Origin: Actinomycetota bacterium
GTDB taxonomy: Bacteria; Actinomycetota; Actinomycetes; Mycobacteriales; Jatrophihabitantaceae
Direction of reading: 5' to 3'
Assembly (NCBI GenBank): GCA_019241805.1
Contig: JAFAWL010000045.1
Span: 1-15,764 of the forward strand
Length of the DNA stretch: 15,764 bases
The notes under the pieces are model-generated. The model saw only the letters and a list, made by a program, of their open reading frames with translations. It was not told the DNA's origin and did no database searches. Each line of letters starts with the position of its first letter. The stretch's first letter is position 1. Positions 6,397 to 13,167 of this stretch are shown here, in pieces. The translations under genes and the position numbers were made by a program.

Positions 6397-7137
6397 GTGA
6401 CGCTCGCGCTGTTCCTGCTGGACGTTGTGCCGGACGGCGACGAGTTCGTGCTCGACGGTGCCGAGGGACGGCACGCCACGACGGTGAAGCGGCTCGAGAT
6501 CGGCGAGCGGGTGCTCGTCGGTGACGGCCGCGGTCAGGTTCTTACCTGCGCGGTGCGAACGGTCCGCCCCGGCGTGGCCGTACTCGCCGTGCTCGCGCGC
6601 ACCCGGGTCGCCGCCCCCCGCCCGCGGCTGGTCGTGGTCCAAGCACTGCCGAAGGGCGAGCGGGCCGAGCTCGCGGTGGAGTTGATGACCGAACTCGGCG
6701 TGGACGAGATCGTCCCGTGGGCCGCCGAGCGCTCGGTCGTGCGGTGGAGCGACGAACGAGGTGAGCGGGCGTTGACCCGCTGGCGCCGGACCGCGCGCGA
6801 GGCCACCAAGCAGAGCCGGCGCCCCTGGCGGCCGGACGTGTCGGCGCTCGCGGACACCGCCGCCGTGGCGGCCAGGCTCCGGACCGGGACCGCCGTCGGA
6901 CTGGTGTTGAGCGAGCAGGCCGACCAAGCGCTGACCGACCACAGCCAGGACCTGGCGGCCGCGGACGAGGTCATCGTCGTTGTCGGCCCCGAGGGCGGCC
7001 TGAGCCCGGAGGAGCTCGCGCTGTTCGCGGCGGCCGGCGCCGGTGTGGTGCGGCTCGGGCAGCCGGTGCTGCGAACGTCCACGGCAGGTGCGGCCGCCGC
7101 CGCCGCGGTCAGCGTGTTGACCGGCCGCTGGACGTGA
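6397..7137 (+). CDS. rsmE: 16S rRNA m3U1498 methyltransferase RsmE
   Basis: A 246-residue SPOUT-family methyltransferase that methylates N3 of U1498 in 16S rRNA of the 30S subunit, using SAM. The N-terminal PUA-like part contains GAEGRHATTVKRLEIGERV (about 21-39). The C-terminal knotted domain carries VVGPEGGLSPEEL (GPEGG at 197-201) and LGQPVLRTSTAG (220-231), which form the SAM-binding trefoil knot. The GTG start is three bases after the dnaJ stop, indicating one transcript. The end of the gene, including its stop codon, lies in the first copy of a 20-bp tandem repeat. Confidence 0.94.
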   Translation: MTLALFLLDVVPDGDEFVLDGAEGRHATTVKRLEIGERVLVGDGRGQVLTCAVRTVRPGVAVLAVLARTRVAAPRPRLVVVQALPKGERAELAVELMTELGVDEIVPWAAERSVVRWSDERGERALTRWRRTAREATKQSRRPWRPDVSALADTAAVAARLRTGTAVGLVLSEQADQALTDHSQDLAAADEVIVVVGPEGGLSPEELALFAAAGAGVVRLGQPVLRTSTAGAAAAAAVSVLTGRWT

Positions 7138-7180
7138 GGCCCGACCGCTGGACGTGAGGCCCGACCGCTGGACGTGAGCG
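7121..7180 (+). repeat. Three-copy 20-bp direct tandem repeat over the rsmE stop codon
   Basis: The unit CCGACCGCTGGACGTGAGGC occurs at 7121-7140 (one mismatch, CCGGCC), 7141-7160 (exact) and 7161-7180 (last two bases changed). The first copy encodes the last rsmE residues and stop; the other two fill most of the gap to the HIT gene. It looks like a recent slippage duplication. The unit has no strong internal palindrome. Confidence 0.85.
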
Positions 7181-7187
7181 CCGGCGC

Positions 7188-7193
7188 TAGGGT
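7188..7193 (+). promoter_or_regulatory. Putative -10 element for a leaderless HIT-gene mRNA
   Basis: TAGGGT, then six bases (CGCCGG), then ATG 7200: the same geometry as the RNase gene (TACAGT, CGCCGC, GTG). No Shine-Dalgarno sequence is present. The tandem repeat immediately upstream would occupy the -35 region. Confidence 0.45.
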
Positions 7194-7199
7194 CGCCGG

Positions 7200-7538
7200 A
7201 TGGCCGACGATTGCCTGTTCTGCTCCGTCGTGGCCGGCGAGGTGCCCGCGACGAGGCTGCGCGAGGACGACGACACGCTGGTCTTCGCCGACATCGACCC
7301 GCAAGCGCCGGTGCACGTGCTGGTCATCCCGAAGCGGCACAGTCGCGATATCGCGGAGCTAGCCGCCGACGCCGCGGATTCGGCCGCCGTGCTGCGAGCC
7401 GTCGCCGCCTACGTGCGCGACCAGGGCCTGACCGACTACCGGGTCGTCTTCAACACCGGCGCCGGCGTCGGTCAGACGGTCTTCCACGTCCACGCCCACG
7501 TGCTCGCCGGCCGGCCGATGACCTGGCCGCCCGGCTGA
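7200..7538 (+). CDS. HIT family protein (histidine triad nucleotide-binding protein)
   Basis: A 112-residue HIT-domain protein of the HINT branch, probably a purine nucleoside phosphoramidate or AMP-conjugate hydrolase, cytosolic. The histidine triad is HVHAHVL with His96, His98 and His100, in the usual context GVGQTVFHVHAH. The N-terminal CLFC (Cys5, Cys8) together with His47 and His96 fits the zinc-bearing HIT subtype. ADIDPQAPVHVLVIPKRH (30-47) is the standard nucleotide-binding strand pair. The start at ATG 7200 gives a typical length. It may have its own leaderless promoter inside the rsmE-phoH interval. The exact substrate is unknown. Confidence 0.92.
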   Translation: MADDCLFCSVVAGEVPATRLREDDDTLVFADIDPQAPVHVLVIPKRHSRDIAELAADAADSAAVLRAVAAYVRDQGLTDYRVVFNTGAGVGQTVFHVHAHVLAGRPMTWPPG

Positions 7539-7605
7539 GGCGGCGCGCACGTGGCTGAGGTTCGGCGAATTCTGTCTTCGGCGCAGAAACCGAGCGACGC
7601 ACTTG

Positions 7606-7611
7606 TACAGT
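7606..7611 (+). promoter_or_regulatory. Putative phoH -10 element
   Basis: TACAGT followed by GGAAGGG predicts a transcription start near 7618. A GTG at 7610 lies inside this element, which is one reason to prefer the TTG start of phoH at 7646. The remainder of the 7539-7645 gap shows nothing else I can support. Confidence 0.4.
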
Positions 7612-7645
7612 GGAAGGGTCCCGGTCACCGAGCAGAGAGCCGAAC

Positions 7646-8698
7646 TTGTCAGATCCCACACCTCGATCTGATCGCGTATCGACCACGGTCGTCGTTCCCG
7701 GCGACCAGGCGATGGTGGCCCTGCTCGGCTCGCGTGACGAGTTGTTGCGCGTCATCGAGAAGAACCTCGACAGCGACATCCATGTGCGCGGCAACGAGAT
7801 CACCATCACCGGTCAGCCGGCCGACAACGCCGTGGCCACCCGCCTGATCGAAGAACTACTCGAACTCGTTCGCGCCGGCCAGAACCTCACGCCCGATGCG
7901 GTGAGCCGGGTCCGGGGCATGCTCAGTCAACCCAGCGGTGAACGGCCGGCCGAGGTACTGAGCCTGTCGATCCTGTCGCGCCGCGGCAAGACGATCCGAC
8001 CCAAGACGCTGAACCAGAAGCACTACGTCGACGCGATCGACAAGCACACCATCGTCTTCGGCATCGGTCCTGCGGGTACGGGCAAGACCTATTTGGCCGT
8101 GGCGAAGGCGGTGCAGGCCCTGCAGGCCAAGCAGGTCAACCGCATCATCCTGACCCGACCGGCCGTCGAGGCGGGGGAGCGCCTGGGCTTTCTGCCCGGC
8201 ACCCTGTACGACAAGATCGATCCGTATCTGCGGCCGCTGCTCGACGCGCTGCAGGACATGCTGGACGCCGACTCGATCCCCCGCCTTATGCAGGCCGGCA
8301 CGATCGAGGTGGCGCCGCTGGCGTACATGCGTGGACGCTCGCTCAACGACGCGTTCGTAATCCTGGACGAGGCGCAGAACACCACTCCTGAGCAGATGAA
8401 GATGTTTTTGACCCGGCTCGGCTTCGGTTCCAAGATGGTCGTCACCGGCGACGTGACCCAGGTCGACCTGCCGGGCGACACGCAGAGCGGGCTGCGCGTC
8501 GTGCGGGAGATTCTGGCTGAGATCGACGACGTGCACTTCGCGAACCTGACCAGTTCCGATGTCGTCCGTCACCGGCTGGTCAGTGAGATCGTCGACGCCT
8601 ACGAGAAATTCGATCATGCGCGGGCCCAGGTGCCCGGCGGGGACGGCGGGCAGCGACGACCGGTCGCCGGGCCGCAACGCCAGAAACCCCGACGCTGA
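7646..8698 (+). CDS. phoH: PhoH-family ATPase
   Basis: A PhoH-like (PhoL type) ATPase of about 350 residues. The family is linked to RNA metabolism and is nearly always found next to ybeY; its precise role is unsettled. From TTG 7646 the Walker A motif is GPAGTGKT (141-148) and the Walker B motif is VILDEAQN (DEAQN 241-245). Other family blocks are LSRRGKTIRPKTLNQ, LTRPAVEAGERLGFLPG, RGRSLNDAF and MFLTRLGFGSKMVVTGD. I chose TTG (LSDPTPRSDR) because the alternative GTG at 7610 sits in the predicted -10 element; only a weak AGAGAG precedes the TTG, so the start is uncertain by 12 residues. ybeY follows after 25 bases. Confidence 0.92.
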   Translation: MSDPTPRSDRVSTTVVVPGDQAMVALLGSRDELLRVIEKNLDSDIHVRGNEITITGQPADNAVATRLIEELLELVRAGQNLTPDAVSRVRGMLSQPSGERPAEVLSLSILSRRGKTIRPKTLNQKHYVDAIDKHTIVFGIGPAGTGKTYLAVAKAVQALQAKQVNRIILTRPAVEAGERLGFLPGTLYDKIDPYLRPLLDALQDMLDADSIPRLMQAGTIEVAPLAYMRGRSLNDAFVILDEAQNTTPEQMKMFLTRLGFGSKMVVTGDVTQVDLPGDTQSGLRVVREILAEIDDVHFANLTSSDVVRHRLVSEIVDAYEKFDHARAQVPGGDGGQRRPVAGPQRQKPRR

Positions 8699-8723
8699 GC
8701 GACGACGTGCCGCGGATCCCGAG

Positions 8724-9281
8724 ATGAGCATCGAGATCAACAACGAGTCGGGCACGACCGTCGACGAGGTCGGGCTGACTGAACTCGGACGCTTCGTCCT
8801 AGACGCCATGAAGATCAACTCCTTGGCCGAGCTCTCGATCGTGCTGCTCGACGCCGACGCCATGGCCGGGCTTCATCAACAGTGGATGGATCTGCCCGGG
8901 CCGACGGACGTGATGGCCTTTCCGATGGACGGCGAGGAACTGCCCCTCGACGCCGGCGACCGCGCGGGCCCCGGCGGCCCCGAGTACGGCAGCAGCCCGG
9001 CGTTGCTGGGCGACGTTGTGCTCTGCCCGGCGGTCGCCGCCGACCAGGCGCGCTCCGCGGGTCATTCGACCGAGGCCGAGCTGCACCTACTGACTACGCA
9101 CGGAATCTTGCACCTGCTCGGCTATGACCACAGCGAACCCGACGAGGAACGCGAGATGTTCGAGCTGCAGGCCCAGCTACTCCGCGAATGGGAGCGCCGA
9201 AGTGGGCGTGGGCCGATCCACCCGCCGCAACCGGGAACCGGTGGCGAGATCCGCGACACCCGAGGCGGTCGTCGTGGCTGA
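8724..9281 (+). CDS. ybeY: Endoribonuclease YbeY (16S rRNA maturation)
   Basis: A 185-residue YbeY, a zinc-dependent endoribonuclease needed for 16S rRNA 3'-end processing and ribosome quality control. The metal site is intact: THGILHLLGYDH gives His126-x3-His130-x5-His136. PTDVMAFPMDGEE (60-72) and ALLGDVVLCP (93-102) are the other signature strands. The start is ATG 8724 (MSIEINNESG); upstream codons in this frame overlap phoH and are not coding. After the family core the protein has a tail of about 30 residues rich in Gly, Pro and Arg, longer than in most YbeY proteins. It is flanked by phoH and the corC-like gene as usual. Confidence 0.94.
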   Translation: MSIEINNESGTTVDEVGLTELGRFVLDAMKINSLAELSIVLLDADAMAGLHQQWMDLPGPTDVMAFPMDGEELPLDAGDRAGPGGPEYGSSPALLGDVVLCPAVAADQARSAGHSTEAELHLLTTHGILHLLGYDHSEPDEEREMFELQAQLLREWERRSGRGPIHPPQPGTGGEIRDTRGGRRG

Positions 9282-9353
9282 CGTCGCCGATCCTGCGTTA
9301 CCCCTATCGGTCGAGCGTCCGGCCAGGCGCTGCGTTGCCCCCCGGACCTCGAC

Positions 9354-10652
9354 GTGAGCGGCGACGACGTGATCGTGCTCGTCTTCGCGATCTGCCTGGT
9401 GCCGATCGCCGGAGTTCTCGCGGGCATCGACTCCGCGCTGGCGCGGGTCTCGGTCGCGCGGGTGGAGGAGATGAGCCGGGACGGAGTGCGCGGCGCGCGC
9501 CGGCTTGCGCTGATCGTCGCCGACCGGGCCCGTTACACGAATCTGCTGCTATTGCTGCGAGTCAGCTGCGAACTGACCGCGACCGTACTCGCCGCCGTGG
9601 TCGCTCGTGGCACCTTCGGTTCCGACTGGACCGTGTACCTCGTCACGGTGCTGATCATGATCGTGGTGTCATACGCGATCGTGGGCGTCGGCCCGCGCAC
9701 GCTCGGCCGACTGCACCCCTATCGGGTCGCGCTGGCAACGTCACGACTCGTACGACTGCTCGGCCAGTTGTTCAACCCGCTGGCGTCGCTGTTGATCCTC
9801 ATCGGCAACGCGCTCACCCCCGGGCGCGGCTTCCGTGACGGCCCGTTCTCCTCGGAGGTCGAGCTGCGCGAGTTGGTCGATCTGGCCGAGGAACGCGGCG
9901 TGGTCGAAAGCGGCGAGCGTCAGATGATCCAATCCGTGTTCGAGCTCGGCGACACGATTGCGCGTGAGGTGATGGTGCCGCGCACCGAGCTGGTGTGGAT
10001 CGAGGGCAGCAAGTCGGTGCCACAGGCATTGGCGCTCGCTTTGCGCAGCGGCTTCAGCCGCATACCGGTGATCGGCGAGAACATCGATGACATCATCGGT
10101 GTGACCTACCTCAAGGACCTGGCGCGACGGGCACAGGACACCGACCGGGCCCGCACCACCCACGTGCACGAGGTGATGCGCCCGGCCACCTACGTGCCGG
10201 AGTCGAAACCGGTCGACGAGCTGCTACGTCAGATGCAGGCCCTGCGTACACACATCGCGATCGTCATCGACGAATACGGTGGCACGGCCGGCCTGGTCAC
10301 CATCGAGGACATCCTGGAAGAGATCGTCGGAGAGATCACCGACGAGTACGACAACGAACGCGCGCCCATCGAGCGCATCGACGACGACACCGCGCGGGTC
10401 ACCGCCCGACTCGCTGTCGAGGACCTGGCCCAACTGTTCGGCGTGGACGTGCCCGACCGGGACGACGTCGAGACCGTCGGCGGTCTGCTGGCCGAGTCGA
10501 TCGGCCGCGTACCCATCGCCGGTTCGACCGCGCAGGTGCACGGGCTGGAACTGACGGCCGAGAGTGTCGGCGGCCGCCGCAACCAGGTCGATACGGTGCT
10601 CGTGCGCCGGCTGGCCGCCGAGCATCCCGTCGACCTTCCGGAGCATGCATGA
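9354..10652 (+). CDS. CNNM/CBS-domain membrane protein, CorC/HlyC-like
   Basis: A 432-residue membrane protein of the 'hemolysin family'. It has a DUF21/CNNM transmembrane domain (roughly 1-160, with hydrophobic stretches near 5-25, 63-83, 95-112 and 138-152), a CBS pair (about 205-330, with AREVMVPRTELVWI, GFSRIPVIGENIDDIIGVTYLKDL and HIAIVIDEYGGTAGLVTIEDILEEIVGEI) and a C-terminal CorC_HlyC domain (about 335-420). CNNM proteins are Mg2+ (or Co2+) transporters or their regulators; true haemolysin activity is not implied. The first membrane segment contains Asp and Ser residues (GIDSALARVS) as in the family. The GTG 9354 start leaves a 72-base gap after ybeY with no evident structure. The stop overlaps the next gene's start by ATGA. 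Confidence 0.92.
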   Translation: MSGDDVIVLVFAICLVPIAGVLAGIDSALARVSVARVEEMSRDGVRGARRLALIVADRARYTNLLLLLRVSCELTATVLAAVVARGTFGSDWTVYLVTVLIMIVVSYAIVGVGPRTLGRLHPYRVALATSRLVRLLGQLFNPLASLLILIGNALTPGRGFRDGPFSSEVELRELVDLAEERGVVESGERQMIQSVFELGDTIAREVMVPRTELVWIEGSKSVPQALALALRSGFSRIPVIGENIDDIIGVTYLKDLARRAQDTDRARTTHVHEVMRPATYVPESKPVDELLRQMQALRTHIAIVIDEYGGTAGLVTIEDILEEIVGEITDEYDNERAPIERIDDDTARVTARLAVEDLAQLFGVDVPDRDDVETVGGLLAESIGRVPIAGSTAQVHGLELTAESVGGRRNQVDTVLVRRLAAEHPVDLPEHA

Positions 10653-10984
10653 CCGACGCCGGCTCGCCGTTGGCCAGCGAGGACGCCAAGCTCGTCACGC
10701 TGGCCCGTTCGGCCCGCGCCCGCACCGGCGCGGCCCAGGGCGCGGCCGTCCGCGACGCCGACGGGCGCACATACGTCGCCGCCACCGTGACCCTGCCGTC
10801 GCTGACCCTCTCGGCCCTACAGGTCGCGGTGGCCATGGCGGTGTCCTCCGGAGCGAGCGGCCTGGAGGCCGCGGTCGTACTCGGGCCGGACACCGCCGAT
10901 GACGCCGGGCGGGCCGCCGTGGCCGACGTGGCCCCGGCCGCGCCGGTCCTCCGGGCCGGTCCGGACGGATCCGTGCTCAGCTGA
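10649..10984 (+). CDS. Cytidine-deaminase-like protein lacking the zinc site
   Basis: A 111-residue protein in the place where actinobacteria often carry a gene labelled cytidine deaminase, between the corC-like gene and era. The fold signature remains (AKLVTLARSARARTGAAQGAAVRDADGRTYVAATVTLPSL in pieces, followed by a helix and AAVVLGP). Where a real deaminase has the HAE motif this one reads SALQVAVAMA, and the PCxxC motif is absent; the whole protein contains no cysteine and no histidine. It therefore cannot bind the catalytic zinc and is unlikely to deaminate cytidine. A structural or regulatory role is possible. The ATG at 10649 has GGAG five bases upstream and overlaps the preceding stop codon, so it is translated in step with that gene. 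Confidence 0.8.
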   Translation: MTDAGSPLASEDAKLVTLARSARARTGAAQGAAVRDADGRTYVAATVTLPSLTLSALQVAVAMAVSSGASGLEAAVVLGPDTADDAGRAAVADVAPAAPVLRAGPDGSVLS

Positions 10985-11024
10985 CCGGACCTGACTGGAT
11001 TCTGCGCAGTGAGACGATGAGCCC

Positions 11025-11921
11025 GTGCCCGAACCCGTCTTCCGATCCGGCTTCTGCTGCTTCGTCGGGCGACCGAACGCCGGCAAATCGACGCTGACGA
11101 ACGCGTTGGTCGGCACCAAGATCGCCATCACCAGCGACAAGCCGCAGACGACCCGGCGCGCCATCCGAGGCGTGGTCGCACGCCCCGCCGGTCAACTGAT
11201 CCTCGTCGACACGCCCGGCCTGCACCGTCCGCGCACCCTGCTCGGCGAACGTCTCAACGACGTCGTTCGCTCGACGCTGGCCGAGGTCGACGTGATCGGC
11301 TTCTGCCTGCCCGCCGACCAGAAGATCGGTCCGGGCGACCGGTTCATCGTCTCGGAGCTCACCGGACTACGCGCGCCGGTCGTCGCGATCGTGACCAAGA
11401 CCGACACGGTCGGACGCGACGCCGTAGCCGCGCAGCTGATGGCGGTGAGCGAACTGGGCGCGTTCGCCGACATCGTGCCCGTGTCGGCTGTGGCCGGTGA
11501 CCAGGTCGAACTGCTGGCCGACCTGCTCGTCGCCCGTCTGCCCGAGGGACCGCAGCTGTATCCCGACGACGCCACCACTGACGAACCGGAAGACGTGCGG
11601 GTGGCCGAACTGATCCGGGAGGCGGCGCTGGCCGGTGTGCGCGACGAGTTGCCGCACTCGATCGCCGTCACCGTCGAGGAGATGCACGACCATGAGGGTC
11701 GCCCTGAGCTACTCGACATCTACGCGACCATCCATCTGGAACGGACCAGTCAGAAGGGGATCGTCATCGGCGCCAAAGGTGCCCGTCTCAAGACGATCGG
11801 AACGCAGGCCCGCCAACAGATCGAGGCACTGCTGGGCCGGCGCGTGCATCTGGACCTGCACGTAGCCGTCGAGTCCGAATGGCAACGCGATCCGAAGAAG
11901 CTCGATCGGCTCGGCTTCTAG
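11025..11921 (+). CDS. era: GTPase Era
   Basis: A 298-residue Era, a membrane-associated GTPase that binds the 3' end of 16S rRNA and checks 30S subunit maturation. Nucleotide motifs: G1 GRPNAGKS (15-22), G2 region SDKPQTTRRAIRG (37-49), G3 DTPG (62-65) and G4 TKTD (124-127, the actinobacterial variant of NKxD). The C-terminal KH domain contains SQKGIVIGAKGARLKTIG and the REAALAGVRDELPHSIAV segment typical of Era. The GTG start at 11025 follows the previous gene by 40 bases, with only a weak purine stretch upstream. The stop codon is immediately followed by the ATG of the MFS transporter. Confidence 0.96.
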   Translation: MPEPVFRSGFCCFVGRPNAGKSTLTNALVGTKIAITSDKPQTTRRAIRGVVARPAGQLILVDTPGLHRPRTLLGERLNDVVRSTLAEVDVIGFCLPADQKIGPGDRFIVSELTGLRAPVVAIVTKTDTVGRDAVAAQLMAVSELGAFADIVPVSAVAGDQVELLADLLVARLPEGPQLYPDDATTDEPEDVRVAELIREAALAGVRDELPHSIAVTVEEMHDHEGRPELLDIYATIHLERTSQKGIVIGAKGARLKTIGTQARQQIEALLGRRVHLDLHVAVESEWQRDPKKLDRLGF

Positions 11922-13118
11922 ATGCTCGGGACCTACCGGTCGGTCTTTCGCACGCCGGGAACGGGAGCATTCTGCGGAGCCGGGTTCGTCGCTCGCCTGC
12001 CGCTGGCGATTTACCCGATCGCCTTGGTGCTGTTGATCTCGCTGCGCACCCACCACTACGCGTTCGGGGGGGTGCTGTCCGCCTGCTACATCCTGGGCGG
12101 CGCTCCGGGCAATCCGTTCGGCGCCGTGCTCGTCGATCGATTCGGACAGGGGCGGGTGCTGGTTCCGGCCGCGCTCGTGCACATCGCCGCGGTTGCGGCG
12201 ATCATCGCCATCGTCGAGGCCGGCGCGTCGGAGTGGTGGGAGACCATCCCCGCGACCGTAGCCGGCTTCAGCTTCCTGTCGATCGGCTCGCTCGTGCGGG
12301 CCCGTTGGTCGCATGTGCTCGCCGGTCGTCCGGAACTGTCGACGGCCTACTCGCTCGAATCGACGCTCGACGAGGCCGTGTTCCTGCTCGGCCCACTGCT
12401 CGCGACCCTGCTGGCCACCGAACTGGATCCGGTGGCGCCGCTGATTGCCGGGGCGGCGCTCGTCATCGGCGGATCGCTATGGATGGCTCGACTGACCGAC
12501 ACCGAGCCGCCCGTGCATGAGCACGAAGGGGATCGGCCCGGCACTGCCCTGCGGGAGCGCGGGATGGTGCTCGTGCTGTTCGCGTCGATCGCCATGGGGG
12601 CCGTCTTCTCCAGTACCGAACTGAGCATGGTGGCGTTCAGCGGTCAGCACGGGCACGCCAACCTGTCGGGCGTCGTACTGGCGGTGTTCGCGCTGGGCAG
12701 CGGACTGGCCGGTCTGCTCTACGGCAGTCGCACTTGGCGTGGATCCCTGCCCTGGCGGTTCCGCCTACAGTCGTCGATCTTCGCGCTCCTGCCTCCGCTC
12801 TTCCTGGCCGCCGTCAACGTGCCCACCTTGGCCGTCTGCGCCGTTGTCGTCGGATTGAGCATCGCGCCAACACTGATCACGTCCTTCGGGTTGGTTGCCG
12901 AAATCGTCCCGACCAGATCGCTGACCGAAGGGCTGGCGTGGCTGTCAACCGGGTTGAACATCGGTTACGGACTCGGGGCCGCCGTGGTCGGGCGGTTGGC
13001 CGATGACCACGGCGGCCGCTCGGGATTCGGCGTCAGCGTCAGCGCGGCGGTTCTGTTCGGCGTGCTCGCGTGGGTCGTGTACGGGGCGCTGCGGCGCGTG
13101 CCGGCGCCGCTGGCCTGA
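11922..13118 (+). CDS. MFS transporter of unknown substrate
   Basis: A 398-residue hydrophobic protein with about ten to twelve membrane segments, a polar central loop (about residues 188-210, EPPVHEHEGDRPG) and a motif-A-like sequence GNPFGAVLVDRFGQGR (63-78) between the second and third segments. A second copy-like motif, VVGRLADDHGGRSG, occurs near the C-terminus. These mark the major facilitator superfamily. The family includes exporters and importers and I cannot assign a substrate. The ATG begins on the base right after the era TAG, and no ribosome binding site is visible in the end of era, so it probably depends on translation of era. In many actinobacteria the region after era holds recO, which is not found here. 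Confidence 0.85.
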   Translation: MLGTYRSVFRTPGTGAFCGAGFVARLPLAIYPIALVLLISLRTHHYAFGGVLSACYILGGAPGNPFGAVLVDRFGQGRVLVPAALVHIAAVAAIIAIVEAGASEWWETIPATVAGFSFLSIGSLVRARWSHVLAGRPELSTAYSLESTLDEAVFLLGPLLATLLATELDPVAPLIAGAALVIGGSLWMARLTDTEPPVHEHEGDRPGTALRERGMVLVLFASIAMGAVFSSTELSMVAFSGQHGHANLSGVVLAVFALGSGLAGLLYGSRTWRGSLPWRFRLQSSIFALLPPLFLAAVNVPTLAVCAVVVGLSIAPTLITSFGLVAEIVPTRSLTEGLAWLSTGLNIGYGLGAAVVGRLADDHGGRSGFGVSVSAAVLFGVLAWVVYGALRRVPAPLA

Positions 13119-13167
13119 CGCCGTCACCGGCGGAGCCGATGGCTCGTCCGGGTGCCCGTCTAGCCGA

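Noticed and set aside
5857..6942. A long minus-strand frame opposite dnaJ and rsmE
   Set aside because: Antisense shadow crossing the junction of two well-supported genes; His/Gln/Arg-rich and without motifs.
7610..7645. Longer phoH starting at GTG 7610
   Set aside because: The GTG lies inside the predicted -10 element and the extra 12 residues do not look conserved; TTG 7646 is preferred, though not proven.
7856..8863. A long minus-strand frame opposite phoH and ybeY
   Set aside because: Antisense shadow; both plus-strand genes have intact catalytic motifs.
13119..13165. Possible bidirectional terminator between the MFS and ABC1 kinase genes
   Set aside because: Only a five-base-pair GC hairpin (13119-13132) and a broken second palindrome are present, with no T runs; too weak to call.
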